DNA of 64,000 nt, from assembly GCF_002950945.1 (NCBI RefSeq), contig NZ_CP012673.1:4463001-4527000 (forward strand), written 5' to 3'. The notes beneath the pieces are model-generated. The model was given only the letters and a program-made list of their open reading frames with translations. It searched no databases and was not told where the DNA came from. This DNA is from Sorangium cellulosum. Lineage in GTDB: Bacteria; Myxococcota_A; Polyangia; Polyangiales; Polyangiaceae. Positions 56,351 to 64,000 of this stretch are shown one piece after another (position 1 is the stretch's first letter; each line of letters begins with the position of its first letter). Position numbers and translations under genes: made by a program.

Positions 56351-56368
56351 GTGACAGCTTCATGGCGA
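56351..56368 (-). promoter_or_regulatory. Weak PHO-box-like site before phoB
   Basis: On the minus strand TCGCCAT, 4 bp, CTGTCAC. The second heptamer matches the consensus CTGTCAT at 6 of 7 positions, the first at 4 of 7. It would allow autoregulation of phoBR, 25 bp upstream of the start codon. Confidence 0.3.
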
Positions 56369-56708
56369 TCGCGCGTGCCGCGCGCCGCGCGCCACGCGCC
56401 GCGCGCCGCGCGCCGCGAGACGGAATGCAGCGGTGAGGGCGTGAAGCGAGGAGGGCCGGAAAAGCGTCGAGGGCAGCGCGCGGGAGCAGCCAGGCCGATC
56501 GGGCGTGGACGGGGACCCCGGGACGTTGTCATGGAGCGGTCACGGCTCGGGACGGGACAGGGCAGGAACAGACAGGGGACCACGCGAGCGCGGCGGGGCG
56601 CGGCGGCAGGCGCACGGGGCCCTCGGAGCGGGGAAGCGCGCGCGGCGGCGCCGGGGGACGGAATGTGGACTCAGTCCACGTGACGCGACGTGATCCGACG
56701 CGTGGCGC

Positions 56709-56737
56709 TTGCAAATCTCGGAGTTTTCGCCTAACTG
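56709..56737 (+). promoter_or_regulatory. Candidate ndk promoter
   Basis: TTGCAA at 56709-56714, a 17-bp spacer and TAACTG at 56732-56737. The ATG follows 9 bp later, so a leaderless transcript is possible. No Shine-Dalgarno sequence is visible. Confidence 0.35.
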
Positions 56738-56745
56738 GCCCGCCC

Positions 56746-57180
56746 ATGGCCCTCGAGCGAACTCTCTCCATCATCAAGCCTGACGCCGTTGAAAAGAACA
56801 CAGCCGGCGCGATCATCGCCCGCCTGGAGCAGGAGGGCTTCACGATCAAGGCGATGAAGCGCATCCACCTCACCCGCGCGGAGGCGGAAGGCTTCTACGC
56901 CGAGCACCGGGGTCGCGGCTTCTTCGACGAGCTCGTGACGTTCATGTCGCGGAGCCCCATCCTGGTGATGGCGCTCGAGCGCGAGGACGCGGTCGCGAAG
57001 TACCGCGAGGTCATCGGCGCGACCGACCCGGCCAAGGCCGCGGAGGGGACGATCCGCAAGCTGTACGGGGCGAACGTGGGCGAAAACGCGGTCCACGGCT
57101 CCGACAAGACGTCGACGGCCGCGCGGGAGATCGCCTACTTCTTCGCGGGCTACGAGGTCGCTCCGAGCGCGACGACCTGA
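56746..57180 (+). CDS. ndk: Nucleoside diphosphate kinase
   Basis: 144 residues from ATG 56746, the standard length. ERTLSIIKPDAVEKN and the active-site block NAVHGSD with the phosphohistidine His are present. The enzyme transfers phosphate from ATP to other nucleoside diphosphates and balances (d)NTP pools in the cytoplasm. The C-terminus (YFFAGYEVAPSATT) carries a short extension. The stop codon shares its last base with the ATG of the next gene. Confidence 0.97.
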   Translation: MALERTLSIIKPDAVEKNTAGAIIARLEQEGFTIKAMKRIHLTRAEAEGFYAEHRGRGFFDELVTFMSRSPILVMALEREDAVAKYREVIGATDPAKAAEGTIRKLYGANVGENAVHGSDKTSTAAREIAYFFAGYEVAPSATT

Positions 57181-58061
57181 TGCTCGGCGAGCGGCTCGCG
57201 GCTGCGCTCGGCGCGGCGCGGGACGGCGCTGCCGGCATCGAGAGCTTCGCGCACCTGCTCGGCTCGCGCCGCGTCGGGCCGCGCGGGGTCGCGCTCGCGC
57301 TGCCGGAGGTGCACGAGGGGAGCGCGGCGCTCGTCGCCGCCCTGGACAGCCTCTCCGCCGCGGTCCGCGACGGCTTCGTCGAGACGGAGGACGCCGCGGC
57401 CGCCGACGCCGCGTGCGCGGTGCTCGGCCACGCGGGGGTCGAGGTCGCGCGCCTCACGGACGAGCTGTCGCGCGCGGCGGCGCCCGCGGCCGCGCCCGGG
57501 CGGAGCCCCGGGCGTGGCCGCGGGGAGCGCGGCGCCTCCGAGCGCGGCATCGACGCGCGGCAGCGGCTCGCGCTCGAGGCGTCGGTGCGCCGGACGGCGC
57601 GGGAGCTCAGCGGCGCGCTGCGCCTGTCCGAGCTCGTGATCGCGACCCTCGAGCTCCGCCCGACGCCGCTCGACCTCATCGACGTGCTCCGCAACTGGAG
57701 CGCGTCTCCGGCCGAGGGGCGGCCCGTCGTGAAGATCACGGTCGCCTCCCCGGACGGCCGCGCCAACGAGGTGGAGGGCGACGTGCGCGCCGTGAGCGGG
57801 CTCCTGGAGCTCGCCGTCGGGATGGTCGGCGCGGCCGGCGTCGCGGGCCCCCACATCTCCGTGTCCCGCCGGCCCGACGGGCGCTCTGCGGTGCGCATCG
57901 CCGAGCGCGCCCCGCGCGAGCCGGCGCCGGCGGTGGCGCTCGACGTGGTGGTGCGCGACTCGGGCGAGCGCGCGGTCGCCGTGGCCCGCGTCGTCGCGCG
58001 GCGCGCGCGCGTCGAGCTCGTCGAGGCGCCCGGCGGCCGCGCGGTCACGATGACGTTCTGA
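57180..58061 (+). CDS. Unknown protein, possible decayed sensor-kinase remnant
   Basis: 293 residues. The ATG overlaps the ndk stop by one base. No family is certain. The second half resembles, in order and spacing, the dimerisation helix and GHKL region of histidine kinases (ASVRRTARELSGALRLSELVIATLELRP, then LIDVLRNWSAS, GDVRAVSGLLELAVGM, ISVSRRPDG), but the phospho-His, N-box and G-boxes are absent. Residues 100-125 form an Arg/Gly/Pro linker. No signal peptide or membrane helix. Any output would be by binding, not phosphorylation. This reading is inference. Confidence 0.7.
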   Translation: MLGERLAAALGAARDGAAGIESFAHLLGSRRVGPRGVALALPEVHEGSAALVAALDSLSAAVRDGFVETEDAAAADAACAVLGHAGVEVARLTDELSRAAAPAAAPGRSPGRGRGERGASERGIDARQRLALEASVRRTARELSGALRLSELVIATLELRPTPLDLIDVLRNWSASPAEGRPVVKITVASPDGRANEVEGDVRAVSGLLELAVGMVGAAGVAGPHISVSRRPDGRSAVRIAERAPREPAPAVALDVVVRDSGERAVAVARVVARRARVELVEAPGGRAVTMTF

Positions 58062-58103
58062 CGCCGGTGCCGGTGGCCGCGCGGCCGTGCTAAAGGCGGC
58101 GCC

Positions 58104-58979
58104 ATGTCCACCGAAGATCCCTTGAAGCCCCTTGTGGAAGCCGCGTTCCGCGACCGCGAGCTGCTCAAGTCGCCCGAGCACGAGGCCGCGGTCCTGCGCA
58201 CGATCGAGCGCCTCGATCAAGGCCAGCTCCGCGTCGCCGAGCGCGCGGCGACCTCGCAGGCAGGCGGCGCCGAGGGCGGGTCTTCCGCCGAGGGCGCGCC
58301 GCACACGTGGGTGACGCACGCGTGGATCAAGGAGGCGATCCTCCTCTACTTCGGGCTCCGCGGGATGAGCGTGATGGAGGTCGGCCCCTTCGAGTTCCAC
58401 GACAAGATCCCGCTCAAGCGCGGGCTCGACAAGGCGGGCGTCCGCGTCGTCCCGCCGGGGACGGTGCGTTACGGCGCGTTCCTGGAGCAAGGCGCGATCG
58501 TCATGCCCGGCTACGTGAACATCGGCGCGTGGGTCGGCTCGGGGACGATGGTCGACACCTGGGCGACGGTCGGGAGCTGCGCGCAGATCGGGCGCGGGTG
58601 CCACCTCGCCGGGGGCGTCGGCATCGGCGGGGTGCTCGAGCCGCCCGGGGCGCGGCCGGTGATCATCGAGGACGGCGTCTTCGTGGGCTCGCGCGTGATC
58701 GTCGTGGAGGGCGTCGTGGTCGAGGAGGAGGCGGTGCTCGGCGCCGGCGTGGTGCTCACCGGCTCCACGGCGATCCTCGACGTCACGGGGCCGGAGGTCG
58801 TCGAGCACCGCGGCCGGATCCCCGCGCGCAGCGTGGTGATCCCGGGCACGCGGCCGAAGCGCTTCCCCGCAGGGGAGTTCGCGATCCCCTGCGCGCTCAT
58901 CATCGGCAAGCGGAGCGCGGCGACGGATCGCAAGGTGTCGCTCAACGCGGCGCTGCGCGACTTCGCGGTGCCCGTGTGA
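58104..58979 (+). CDS. dapD: Tetrahydrodipicolinate N-succinyltransferase
   Basis: 291 residues. The C-terminal half is a left-handed beta helix of hexapeptide repeats (GAIVMPGYVNIGAWVGSGTMVDTWATVGSCAQIG). The block HLAGGVGIGGVLEPPGARPVIIEDGVFVGSR is characteristic of DapD. It adds succinyl-CoA-derived succinate to tetrahydrodipicolinate in the lysine/diaminopimelate pathway. The stop overlaps the GTG of dapE (GTGA), so both are produced together. Confidence 0.96.
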   Translation: MSTEDPLKPLVEAAFRDRELLKSPEHEAAVLRTIERLDQGQLRVAERAATSQAGGAEGGSSAEGAPHTWVTHAWIKEAILLYFGLRGMSVMEVGPFEFHDKIPLKRGLDKAGVRVVPPGTVRYGAFLEQGAIVMPGYVNIGAWVGSGTMVDTWATVGSCAQIGRGCHLAGGVGIGGVLEPPGARPVIIEDGVFVGSRVIVVEGVVVEEEAVLGAGVVLTGSTAILDVTGPEVVEHRGRIPARSVVIPGTRPKRFPAGEFAIPCALIIGKRSAATDRKVSLNAALRDFAVPV

Positions 58980-60079
58980 AGACGCGGCTCGATCAGGACG
59001 CGGCGATCGCGGCGTCGCTCGCCGAGACGCTGCTCTGGCTGTGCTCCATCCCGTCGCCCACGGGGGAGGAGGACGCGCTGTGCCGCGCGGTGGCCGAGCG
59101 GCTCGGGCACGTCGCGCTCGCCGCGCCCGCGCGTCGCCACGGCGACTCGCTGGTCGTGCAGGTGACGCAGGGCACGGGCGGCCCGAAGATCGCGCTCGCC
59201 GGGCACCTCGACGTGGTGCGCACCTCGCACGACGGACCGCCGCGCATCGAGGGGGATCGCCTGTACGGCCCCGGCGCGAGCGACATGAAGTCGGGCCTCG
59301 CGCTGATGCTCGACCTGGCCGAGGGCAAGCGGGAGGACATCGCGGGCGTCGATCTCACGCTCGTGTTCTACGCGCGCGAGGAGGGCCCGTACCTGGACAA
59401 CGAGCTCGCGCTGGTCATCGAGCGCGAGCCGGAGCTCCGCGCGCTCGATCTCGCGGTGTGCCTCGAGCCGAGCGACAACCGGCTGAGCCTCGGCGCGAGC
59501 GGCTCGCTGCACGCGGGGCTGACGTTCCGCGGGAAGACGGCGCACAGCGCGCGGCCGTGGCAAGGGGAGAACGCCATCTACAAGGCGGGCCCGCTGCTCG
59601 TCGAGCTCGCCGCCCTCGCGCCGCGCGAGGTCGAGATCGACGGGTTCGTCTACCGGGCCGTGACGACGGCGACGATGGCGCAGGGGGGCCGCGGGCGGAA
59701 CGTCGTGCCCGACGAGTTCACGATGAACCTGAACCACCGCTTCCCGCCTGGAACGTCGATCCAGGAGGCGCAGCGCACCATCGAGGCCCTCGTGGGCGGC
59801 CGCGCCGAGATCGACTGGCGCGACCTGAGCCCCTCGGCGCTGCCGCACGCGTCGCACCCGCTCGTCGTGGCGCTCCGCGAGGCCGGCGTCGCGGCGGTCG
59901 AGCCGAAGCAAGCGTGGACCGACGTGGCCCGCTTCGCCGAGCTCGGCGTGCCCGCGGTGAACTTCGGGCCCGGCGAGAACGCGCAGGCGCACCAGCGCAA
60001 CGAGTGGGCGTCGCTGCAGAAGCTGTCCGAGGGGCGCGTGATCCTCCGCCGCTGGCTCTCGCGGCTGCGGCCGGCCTGA
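58976..60079 (+). CDS. dapE: Succinyl-diaminopimelate desuccinylase
   Basis: 367 residues from GTG 58976. M20 metallopeptidase family with metal ligands in ALAGHLDVV (His), YGPGASDMKSG (Asp), AREEGPY (catalytic Glu and ligand Glu), and the later Glu of CLEPSDN. The C-terminal His lies in AQAHQRNEW. It removes the succinyl group to give LL-diaminopimelate for lysine and peptidoglycan. Coupling to dapD confirms the assignment over other M20 enzymes. Confidence 0.93.
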   Translation: MKTRLDQDAAIAASLAETLLWLCSIPSPTGEEDALCRAVAERLGHVALAAPARRHGDSLVVQVTQGTGGPKIALAGHLDVVRTSHDGPPRIEGDRLYGPGASDMKSGLALMLDLAEGKREDIAGVDLTLVFYAREEGPYLDNELALVIEREPELRALDLAVCLEPSDNRLSLGASGSLHAGLTFRGKTAHSARPWQGENAIYKAGPLLVELAALAPREVEIDGFVYRAVTTATMAQGGRGRNVVPDEFTMNLNHRFPPGTSIQEAQRTIEALVGGRAEIDWRDLSPSALPHASHPLVVALREAGVAAVEPKQAWTDVARFAELGVPAVNFGPGENAQAHQRNEWASLQKLSEGRVILRRWLSRLRPA

Positions 60080-60096
60080 GGGCGTCCGTCCGCCCC

Positions 60097-60131
60097 CTCC
60101 GCGCGCGCGCCGTCAGGGAGCGCGCTCGGAG
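60097..60131. terminator. Hairpin between convergent dapE and histidine kinase
   Basis: CTCCGCGCGCGC (60097-60108) pairs with GCGCGCTCGGAG (60120-60131) with one mismatch in 12 bp and an 11-base loop. The right arm runs into the end of the kinase gene. No T-run follows, so this is a candidate only. Confidence 0.4.
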
Positions 60132-61099
60132 AGCCCGGCGGCCGGGATGGTGAAGAAGAACGTGCAGCCCTGGCCAGGCGCGCTCTCGACCCAGATCGTG
60201 CCGCCGTGGGCCTCCACGATCCCCTTCGTGACGAAGGCCGAGAGCCCCATGCCTTGCCCCATGGGGCGGCGTGGCGGCGCGTGGCGCGCGAAGAGCAGCG
60301 GGTGCTGGTCCGACGCGATGCCAGGGCCGGTGTCCGAAACCGAGAACCGCGCGCTGCGGCCCGAGGGCTCCGCGCGCACCGTGATGCGCCCGCCCTTCGG
60401 CGTGAAGCGCAGGGCGTTGCCGAGCAGGTTGGCGACGACCTGGACGATGCGGTCGCGGTCGCACGTGATGGGCGGCAGATTGTGCGGCACCTCCTTCGTG
60501 ATCTCGAGGGGCTTCAGCGCGACCGTCGGCGCCACGAGCTCGATCGCCCTGTCGACGATGGGCGCGATCTCGTGCGCGCTCATGCCGACCCGCAGCGAGC
60601 CGCTCTCGATGCTCATGGCGTCGACAAGATCCTGAGCGAGCTGGTTGATCTCGTCGGCCGCGCGGGTGATCGCGTCGAGCTGCCGCCGCCCGGGGCCGTC
60701 CTGCGGGATGGAGCGCATCAGCATGCGGGCGCTCACCACGATCACGCTCAGCGAGTTCCTGAGGTCGTGAGAGATGGTCGACACGGTGTCGCGGAGCATG
60801 CGCTCCGCTGCCTCGGCGCGGCGCTCCAGGCGCTGGCACTGCTCCTCGAGCTGCTCGCGCTCGGCCGCCTTGTCCCGGGGCGCGCGCCGCTCCACGTCCG
60901 CCTTCGAGCGCCTCGGCGCCCTGGTCCGCAGGGCGGCCGATCCCGACGAGCGAGGGCCGCTCGCGGCGGCGGTGGTCGAGCCCCTCTTGGCGGCCCGCAG
61001 GGGCGCCGCCGCGGGGCGCCCGCGGAGCGGGCGGGTGTGCGCTGCTTCCGCGGTCTCCGCGGCGTTCTTTCCAGCTTTTTTTCTCGTCACCCCCGCCAT
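60113..61099 (-). CDS. Soluble histidine kinase
   Basis: 328 residues. A basic, low-complexity N-terminus of about 80 residues precedes a coiled coil and the HisKA motif ISHDLRNSLSVIVVSARML. The HATPase has N-box NLLGNALRFTP, G1 DTGPGIAS and a G2-like MGQGMGLSAFVTKGIVEAHGG, in which the usual GLGL is QGMGLSA. There is no sensor domain or membrane helix, so the signal comes from a partner. The receiver genes at 61283 and 61962 lie just upstream on the same strand and are candidate partners. Confidence 0.9.
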   Translation of the reverse strand: MAGVTRKKAGKNAAETAEAAHTRPLRGRPAAAPLRAAKRGSTTAAASGPRSSGSAALRTRAPRRSKADVERRAPRDKAAEREQLEEQCQRLERRAEAAERMLRDTVSTISHDLRNSLSVIVVSARMLMRSIPQDGPGRRQLDAITRAADEINQLAQDLVDAMSIESGSLRVGMSAHEIAPIVDRAIELVAPTVALKPLEITKEVPHNLPPITCDRDRIVQVVANLLGNALRFTPKGGRITVRAEPSGRSARFSVSDTGPGIASDQHPLLFARHAPPRRPMGQGMGLSAFVTKGIVEAHGGTIWVESAPGQGCTFFFTIPAAGLSERAP

Positions 61100-61139
61100 C
61101 CTTGTTCCCTCATGTCTCTCTCAACCAGTTAGCCAGAAA

Positions 61140-61158
61140 GACTATGCCGGGAATAGTC
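61140..61158. promoter_or_regulatory. Operator-like inverted repeat before the 61099 kinase
   Basis: GACTAT, 7 bp, ATAGTC: a perfect 6-bp dyad centred 50 bp upstream of the kinase start codon. It may be a binding site for a dimeric regulator. Confidence 0.3.
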
Positions 61159-61282
61159 AGGTGGTGCCGCAGTCAAGTCCTGGCATCGCGGGAGCGCACG
61201 TGCGTTGTCCAGGGGCCTCACGGCGCCCGCGAGCGCCGCGCGCAGGCTTCGTCGCAGCTTCGGATCCGAGGCTCGACGCGGA

Positions 61283-61726
61283 TCAGGGCGTCCTTTCAGG
61301 CTGCGCGGACGCTCCTCGCGCCTCGGCGTCACCGCGCGACAGCAGGCGGCGAATCTCGAGCACGAGCGCGTCCGGCAGACACGGCTTCGTGAGGAAGGCG
61401 TCGCAGCCCGCGTCCTTCGCCTCGCGCGAGTGTCCCGCGAGCGTGTGACCCGTGAGCGCGACGATCGGGATCCGCCTCGTGCGCGGGTCGTTCTTGAGAT
61501 GGCGCGTCGCCTCCCAGCCGTCGATCTCCGGGAGCGACAGATCCATCAGGATGAGATCCGGGATGAGCTCGAAGGCGCGGTCGAGCGCTTCCCGCCCGGT
61601 CGCTGCCTCGGCCACGCGGAACCCGGAGAAGGCCAGGTACTCCGCGAACATCTCGCGATTGTCCTGAAAATCGTCCACGACCAGGACGAGCGGCGAGAAC
61701 GCGTTGTCGTCATACTTCACTTCCAT
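61283..61726 (-). CDS. Stand-alone receiver domain protein
   Basis: 147 residues. The receiver has acidic pocket VVDDFQDN, phosphoacceptor Asp in LILMDLSLPEIDG, Thr in IVALTGH and Lys in DAFLTKPCLPDAL. All needed residues are present. There is no output domain, so it works as a phosphate relay or by contact, like CheY. The last 20 residues are polar. It lies 183 bp upstream of the histidine kinase on the same strand. Confidence 0.9.
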   Translation of the reverse strand: MEVKYDDNAFSPLVLVVDDFQDNREMFAEYLAFSGFRVAEAATGREALDRAFELIPDLILMDLSLPEIDGWEATRHLKNDPRTRRIPIVALTGHTLAGHSREAKDAGCDAFLTKPCLPDALVLEIRRLLSRGDAEARGASAQPERTP

Positions 61727-61961
61727 CCCAGTGAGCCTTTCCGTTCATCAGCGCGCCGGCCGACCGGTGGCGCTCTCTTCCGGCACCGCTTGGCCGGCCT
61801 CGGATGCACCCATGGTGGGGCGCGATCCGCTCGGGTCACGTGAGCTTTGTATACCCTATTGCCGCCTCGATGCCGGGCATTTCCCCCCCCTTCGCAGGGG
61901 ACCTCCCGCAGTCGGGCCTGAAGGTCGATAAGGCAGACCCCTAACCGCCCTGGGTGGACCC
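61727..61961. other. Intergenic region between two receiver genes, 235 bp
   Basis: A GTATAC/TATTGCCGCC patch (61848-61865) is the most AT-rich part and may hold the promoter of the 61726 receiver. A CCCTAACCGCCCTGGGTGGACCCTTAGGGGCGG stretch near its right end is partly self-complementary. No gene is seen. Confidence 0.35.
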
Positions 61962-62405
61962 TTAGGGGCGGCGCAGGCCGACGATTTCGCGGAGCAGACG
62001 CGCGGCGCTGTCCCAGTCGACGGGCTTCACGAGCACGCCGTCGAAGGCTGACGCGTTGAGGGCAGCCCGGGCCTCGAGATCGCGCCGGCCGGTGCACGCG
62101 AAGATGGCGACGTGCTGCGTCGCCGGGTCGGCGCGGAGCGCCTCGGCGACGACGAAGCCGTCGATCCCGGGCATCCGCAGGTCGCAGAGGATCACATCCG
62201 GCACGTCCTGCGTGGCGAGGAACACCCCGCGCAGGCCCCCGGACGCGCGCTCGACCTGGAATCCGTGCGCGGCGAGCGCCGCCTCCGCCACGACGAGGAA
62301 GTCGGGATCATCATCCACGATGAGGATCCGGCGCCGTGGCTCCGCCGCCTGGCTCGGGTCGTCGCGCCGCTCGTCGTCCTGCTCGGTGAACTCTGCCTCG
62401 GACAT
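61962..62405 (-). CDS. Stand-alone receiver domain protein
   Basis: 147 residues from ATG 62405; the frame runs 58 codons further upstream but without family features. After a 25-residue polar N-terminus comes a receiver: LIVDDDPDF, the Asp in VILCDLRMPGIDG, and Lys in DGVLVKPVDW. The Thr position is FACTGRR. No output domain follows. It is divergent from the 62722 kinase-like gene. Confidence 0.88.
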   Translation of the reverse strand: MSEAEFTEQDDERRDDPSQAAEPRRRILIVDDDPDFLVVAEAALAAHGFQVERASGGLRGVFLATQDVPDVILCDLRMPGIDGFVVAEALRADPATQHVAIFACTGRRDLEARAALNASAFDGVLVKPVDWDSAARLLREIVGLRRP

Positions 62406-62721
62406 GCTCCCCCGCTCGCGGATCGGATGATCGCGCGTCCCCAAGCGCTCGGGCCTCGGCGCGCGGGCAAGGCGGGCAGCCACTCCCACCCGGCGTCTCT
62501 GGAAACGTTGCCCCTCGTACGTAGAGGCGGGACTGAGCCCGATGTACACCTTGTGCCCAGGTCGCTTATCCGCAACCATCCATGTCCAGCGCTGATGGCG
62601 CTTGCGCGCCGTGCGCCCGTGGCGCCCGGGGACTGCTGTTTCGGGTCGGTCCCGACGACAGTTGGCTCGCCCGTCGGATGCTCAAGGTCCGCGCTGCTGC
62701 ATATTCGGAGCAGGCGTTTTT
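62406..62721. other. Divergent intergenic region, 316 bp
   Basis: It lies between the 62405 receiver (minus) and the 62722 kinase-like gene (plus). It contains a short dyad TCGGG-TCGGT-CCCGA near 62640-62654 and a GGAGCAGG Shine-Dalgarno-like stretch at 62707-62714. No gene is seen. Confidence 0.4.
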
Positions 62722-63495
62722 ATGTGGATGGATGACGAGTTCTTCGGTCGTGTGGGTCACGATCTTCGGGGCGAGCTGGCGACCATGCTCGCGGGGATCC
62801 ACTATCTCTTGCGTTACCAGAAGGATCTCGGGGCGGGGTCGCGCGACATGCTGGAGCGCGTGCGCGGCGCCGGCGAGCGGCTGAAGCGGCTGCTCGACGA
62901 GTTCGACAACGCCGTCTGGCTCCGCGAGGACGCGAGCCGCCCGATGTCGATCGCCCGGTGTGATGCCGTCGAGCTCGTCCGGCGGGCGGCGGCGCACCTC
63001 GAGGAGCTGGCCGCCGCCCGCGGCGTGCACGTGTCGCTCGATGCCGAGCCGGAGGGGGCGACCATGATCGAGGGGGATCCGGAGCTGCTGCGGGTGGCCC
63101 TCGAGTACGTGCTCGGCTTCGCGATCCTGCGGTCGCGCGATCGGCCGGTGACGATCCGTGTCGCCCGCGCGGAGGGCGGGCCGGTGGTGACGGTCGTCGA
63201 CGAGGCGGGCCCGGTGTCTCCGGAGCCGCTCGCCCGCCTGCTCGATCCGTTCGGTGAGCGGGCCGCCATCCCGGCCGATCCTGTCGCTCCGCGCCGTCGC
63301 GAGCGGCTCGGGCTGGGGCTCGCGATCGCGCGAGGGATCCTCGACGCCCACGGGGGTGGGCTGACGGTCGAGCCCTCGACCGAGCGCCTGGATGGAGGTG
63401 CACCGGCGTCGGCCGCGGACATGTCCGCCGACGGGCTGCGCTTCACGTGCACCCTCGGCGGCATCGGAGGGGAGAAGCGCCCGGAGCTTGCCTGA
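62722..63495 (+). CDS. Histidine-kinase-like protein lacking the N-box Asn
   Basis: 257 residues from ATG 62722, with GGAGCAGG about 8 bp upstream; an ATG at 62728 is possible. The HisKA part carries GHDLRGELATML with a phosphorylatable His. The HATPase N-box reads EYVLGFAILRS, so the Asn that coordinates Mg-ATP is missing, and G1 is altered (VDEAGPVS). G2 is normal (LGLGLAIARGILDAHGG). ATP binding and kinase activity are therefore doubtful, though the fold is kept. There is no sensor or membrane domain. Confidence 0.85.
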   Translation: MWMDDEFFGRVGHDLRGELATMLAGIHYLLRYQKDLGAGSRDMLERVRGAGERLKRLLDEFDNAVWLREDASRPMSIARCDAVELVRRAAAHLEELAAARGVHVSLDAEPEGATMIEGDPELLRVALEYVLGFAILRSRDRPVTIRVARAEGGPVVTVVDEAGPVSPEPLARLLDPFGERAAIPADPVAPRRRERLGLGLAIARGILDAHGGGLTVEPSTERLDGGAPASAADMSADGLRFTCTLGGIGGEKRPELA

Positions 63496-63660
63496 GGCTC
63501 AGGGCGGCTGCTACGCCGCGGCCGGGGGGTGACGGAGAGAATGTCCGTTCCGAGGAGCCAACGCGCGGATCGTGTCCGATGAAGACTTCGTCTAGGATGG
63601 ACTGGGCTGCACGTCGCGAGCGTGCTCCATCTTCCACCGCACACGGATGAATGCGCCTCG

Positions 63661-64000
63661 ATGCCGACGCTGAGCTCTCTCCTCGTGCAGCATGGGGTTA
63701 CCTCGATGCGTGTGGTCGAGGAAGCGATCGCCCGCCAGGTGATCCATGGCGGCGATCTCGCCACGAACGTGCTGGAGCTGGGCGCGGTGCGCGAGCGCGA
63801 GCTCACGGCGCTGCTCGCGGAGAGCCTCGGGCTCCCGCCTGCCGTGGGCCGGCTGCGGCCCGCGTCCCCCGAGGTGATCCGGACGCTCCCGGCCGAGCTC
63901 GCGATCCGGCATCGGGTCTTCCCGCTCGACGTGCGGACGGTCATCACCACGCTGGCGTCGGGCGCGTCGCAGCCCGAGGAGACGCTGGTCATCGCGACGG
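63661..64000 (+). CDS. Protein with MshEN/GspE N-terminal-like domain, 3' end outside window
   Basis: At least 113 residues from ATG 63661; the frame is open to the window edge. The sequence (SLLVQHGVTSMRVVEEAIARQVIHGGDLATNVLELGAV, ELTALLAESLGLP) resembles the N-terminal domain of type II secretion/pilus ATPases (MshEN), which can bind cyclic di-GMP. In myxobacteria this domain also occurs in regulators without the ATPase, and the rest is not visible here. It lies 165 bp after the kinase-like gene and may belong to the same signalling cluster. Confidence 0.65.
   Translation, partial: MPTLSSLLVQHGVTSMRVVEEAIARQVIHGGDLATNVLELGAVRERELTALLAESLGLPPAVGRLRPASPEVIRTLPAELAIRHRVFPLDVRTVITTLASGASQPEETLVIAT

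Larger units (their letters stand above)
56327..56745. other. Divergent intergenic region phoB-ndk, 419 bp
   Basis: It contains the weak PHO-box-like site (56351-56368), a GCGCCGCGC simple-repeat stretch (about 56378-56422), a perfect 15-bp palindrome (56665-56679) and a promoter candidate for ndk. No gene is seen. Confidence 0.5.

Overview
The window is about 70% GC or more, gene-dense, and reads as a chromosomal segment of a large-genome myxobacterium, probably of the Sorangium/Polyangium group. This is an inference. It rests on several eukaryote-like Ser/Thr kinases fused to ATPase and TPR-like modules, a TPR protein of more than 3,600 residues, a DUF1592/DUF1552 pair, a fibro-slime lipoprotein, many sensor kinases and receivers, and strong third-position GC that keeps long false frames open on the other strands. 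I saw no tRNA, rRNA, CRISPR array, transposase, integrase or phage gene.

Layout. 1-10934: giant TPR protein, open at the left edge. 11107-16672: a membrane-anchored Ser/Thr kinase, convergent with a kinase-AAA-TPR protein. 17059-19493: two overlapping genes of unknown family. 19731-26442: a periplasmic or outer-membrane TPR/barrel protein, an intergenic block with perfect 41-bp inverted repeats, a membrane protein carrying a decayed sigma-54-activator ATPase domain, a lipoprotein with a C-x4-CH motif, and an outer-membrane barrel-like protein. 26670-31792: a DUF1592 lipoprotein, a DUF1552 Tat protein and an L,D-transpeptidase. 31851-35880: an AcpH-like protein, a methyltransferase, a fibro-slime lipoprotein, and a QueD/PTPS protein beside a pteridine-reductase-like SDR. 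36183-46740: two more kinase-ATPase giants, a PAS/STAS sensor, a small unknown protein and a 123-bp near-palindrome.

46857-49315 is a molybdenum-cofactor operon, moaD-moaA-moaC-moaE. It makes cyclic pyranopterin monophosphate (MoaA, MoaC) and supplies both molybdopterin synthase subunits (MoaD, MoaE). 49325-56326 on the minus strand is a complete phosphate-response locus, phoB-phoR-pstS-pstC-pstA-pstB-phoU. A clear PHO box (two CTGACAC heptamers 11 bp apart) precedes pstS, so PhoB probably controls the transporter that feeds the PhoU/PhoR signal. 56746-60079 holds ndk, an overlapping gene of unknown function, and dapD-dapE of the succinylase lysine/diaminopimelate route. 60113-64000 is a signalling cluster of two histidine-kinase-like proteins and two stand-alone receivers, ending in a partial gene with a type II secretion ATPase N-terminal-like domain.

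The least explained parts are the unknown pair at 17059-19493, the inverted-repeat block at 21494-21740, the near-palindrome at 43074-43196, and repeated signs that signalling enzymes have lost catalytic residues: decayed cyclase domains, a Walker A Arg, a decayed sigma-54 activator domain and a histidine kinase without its N-box Asn. No single gene set here can be called a new system from sequence alone.
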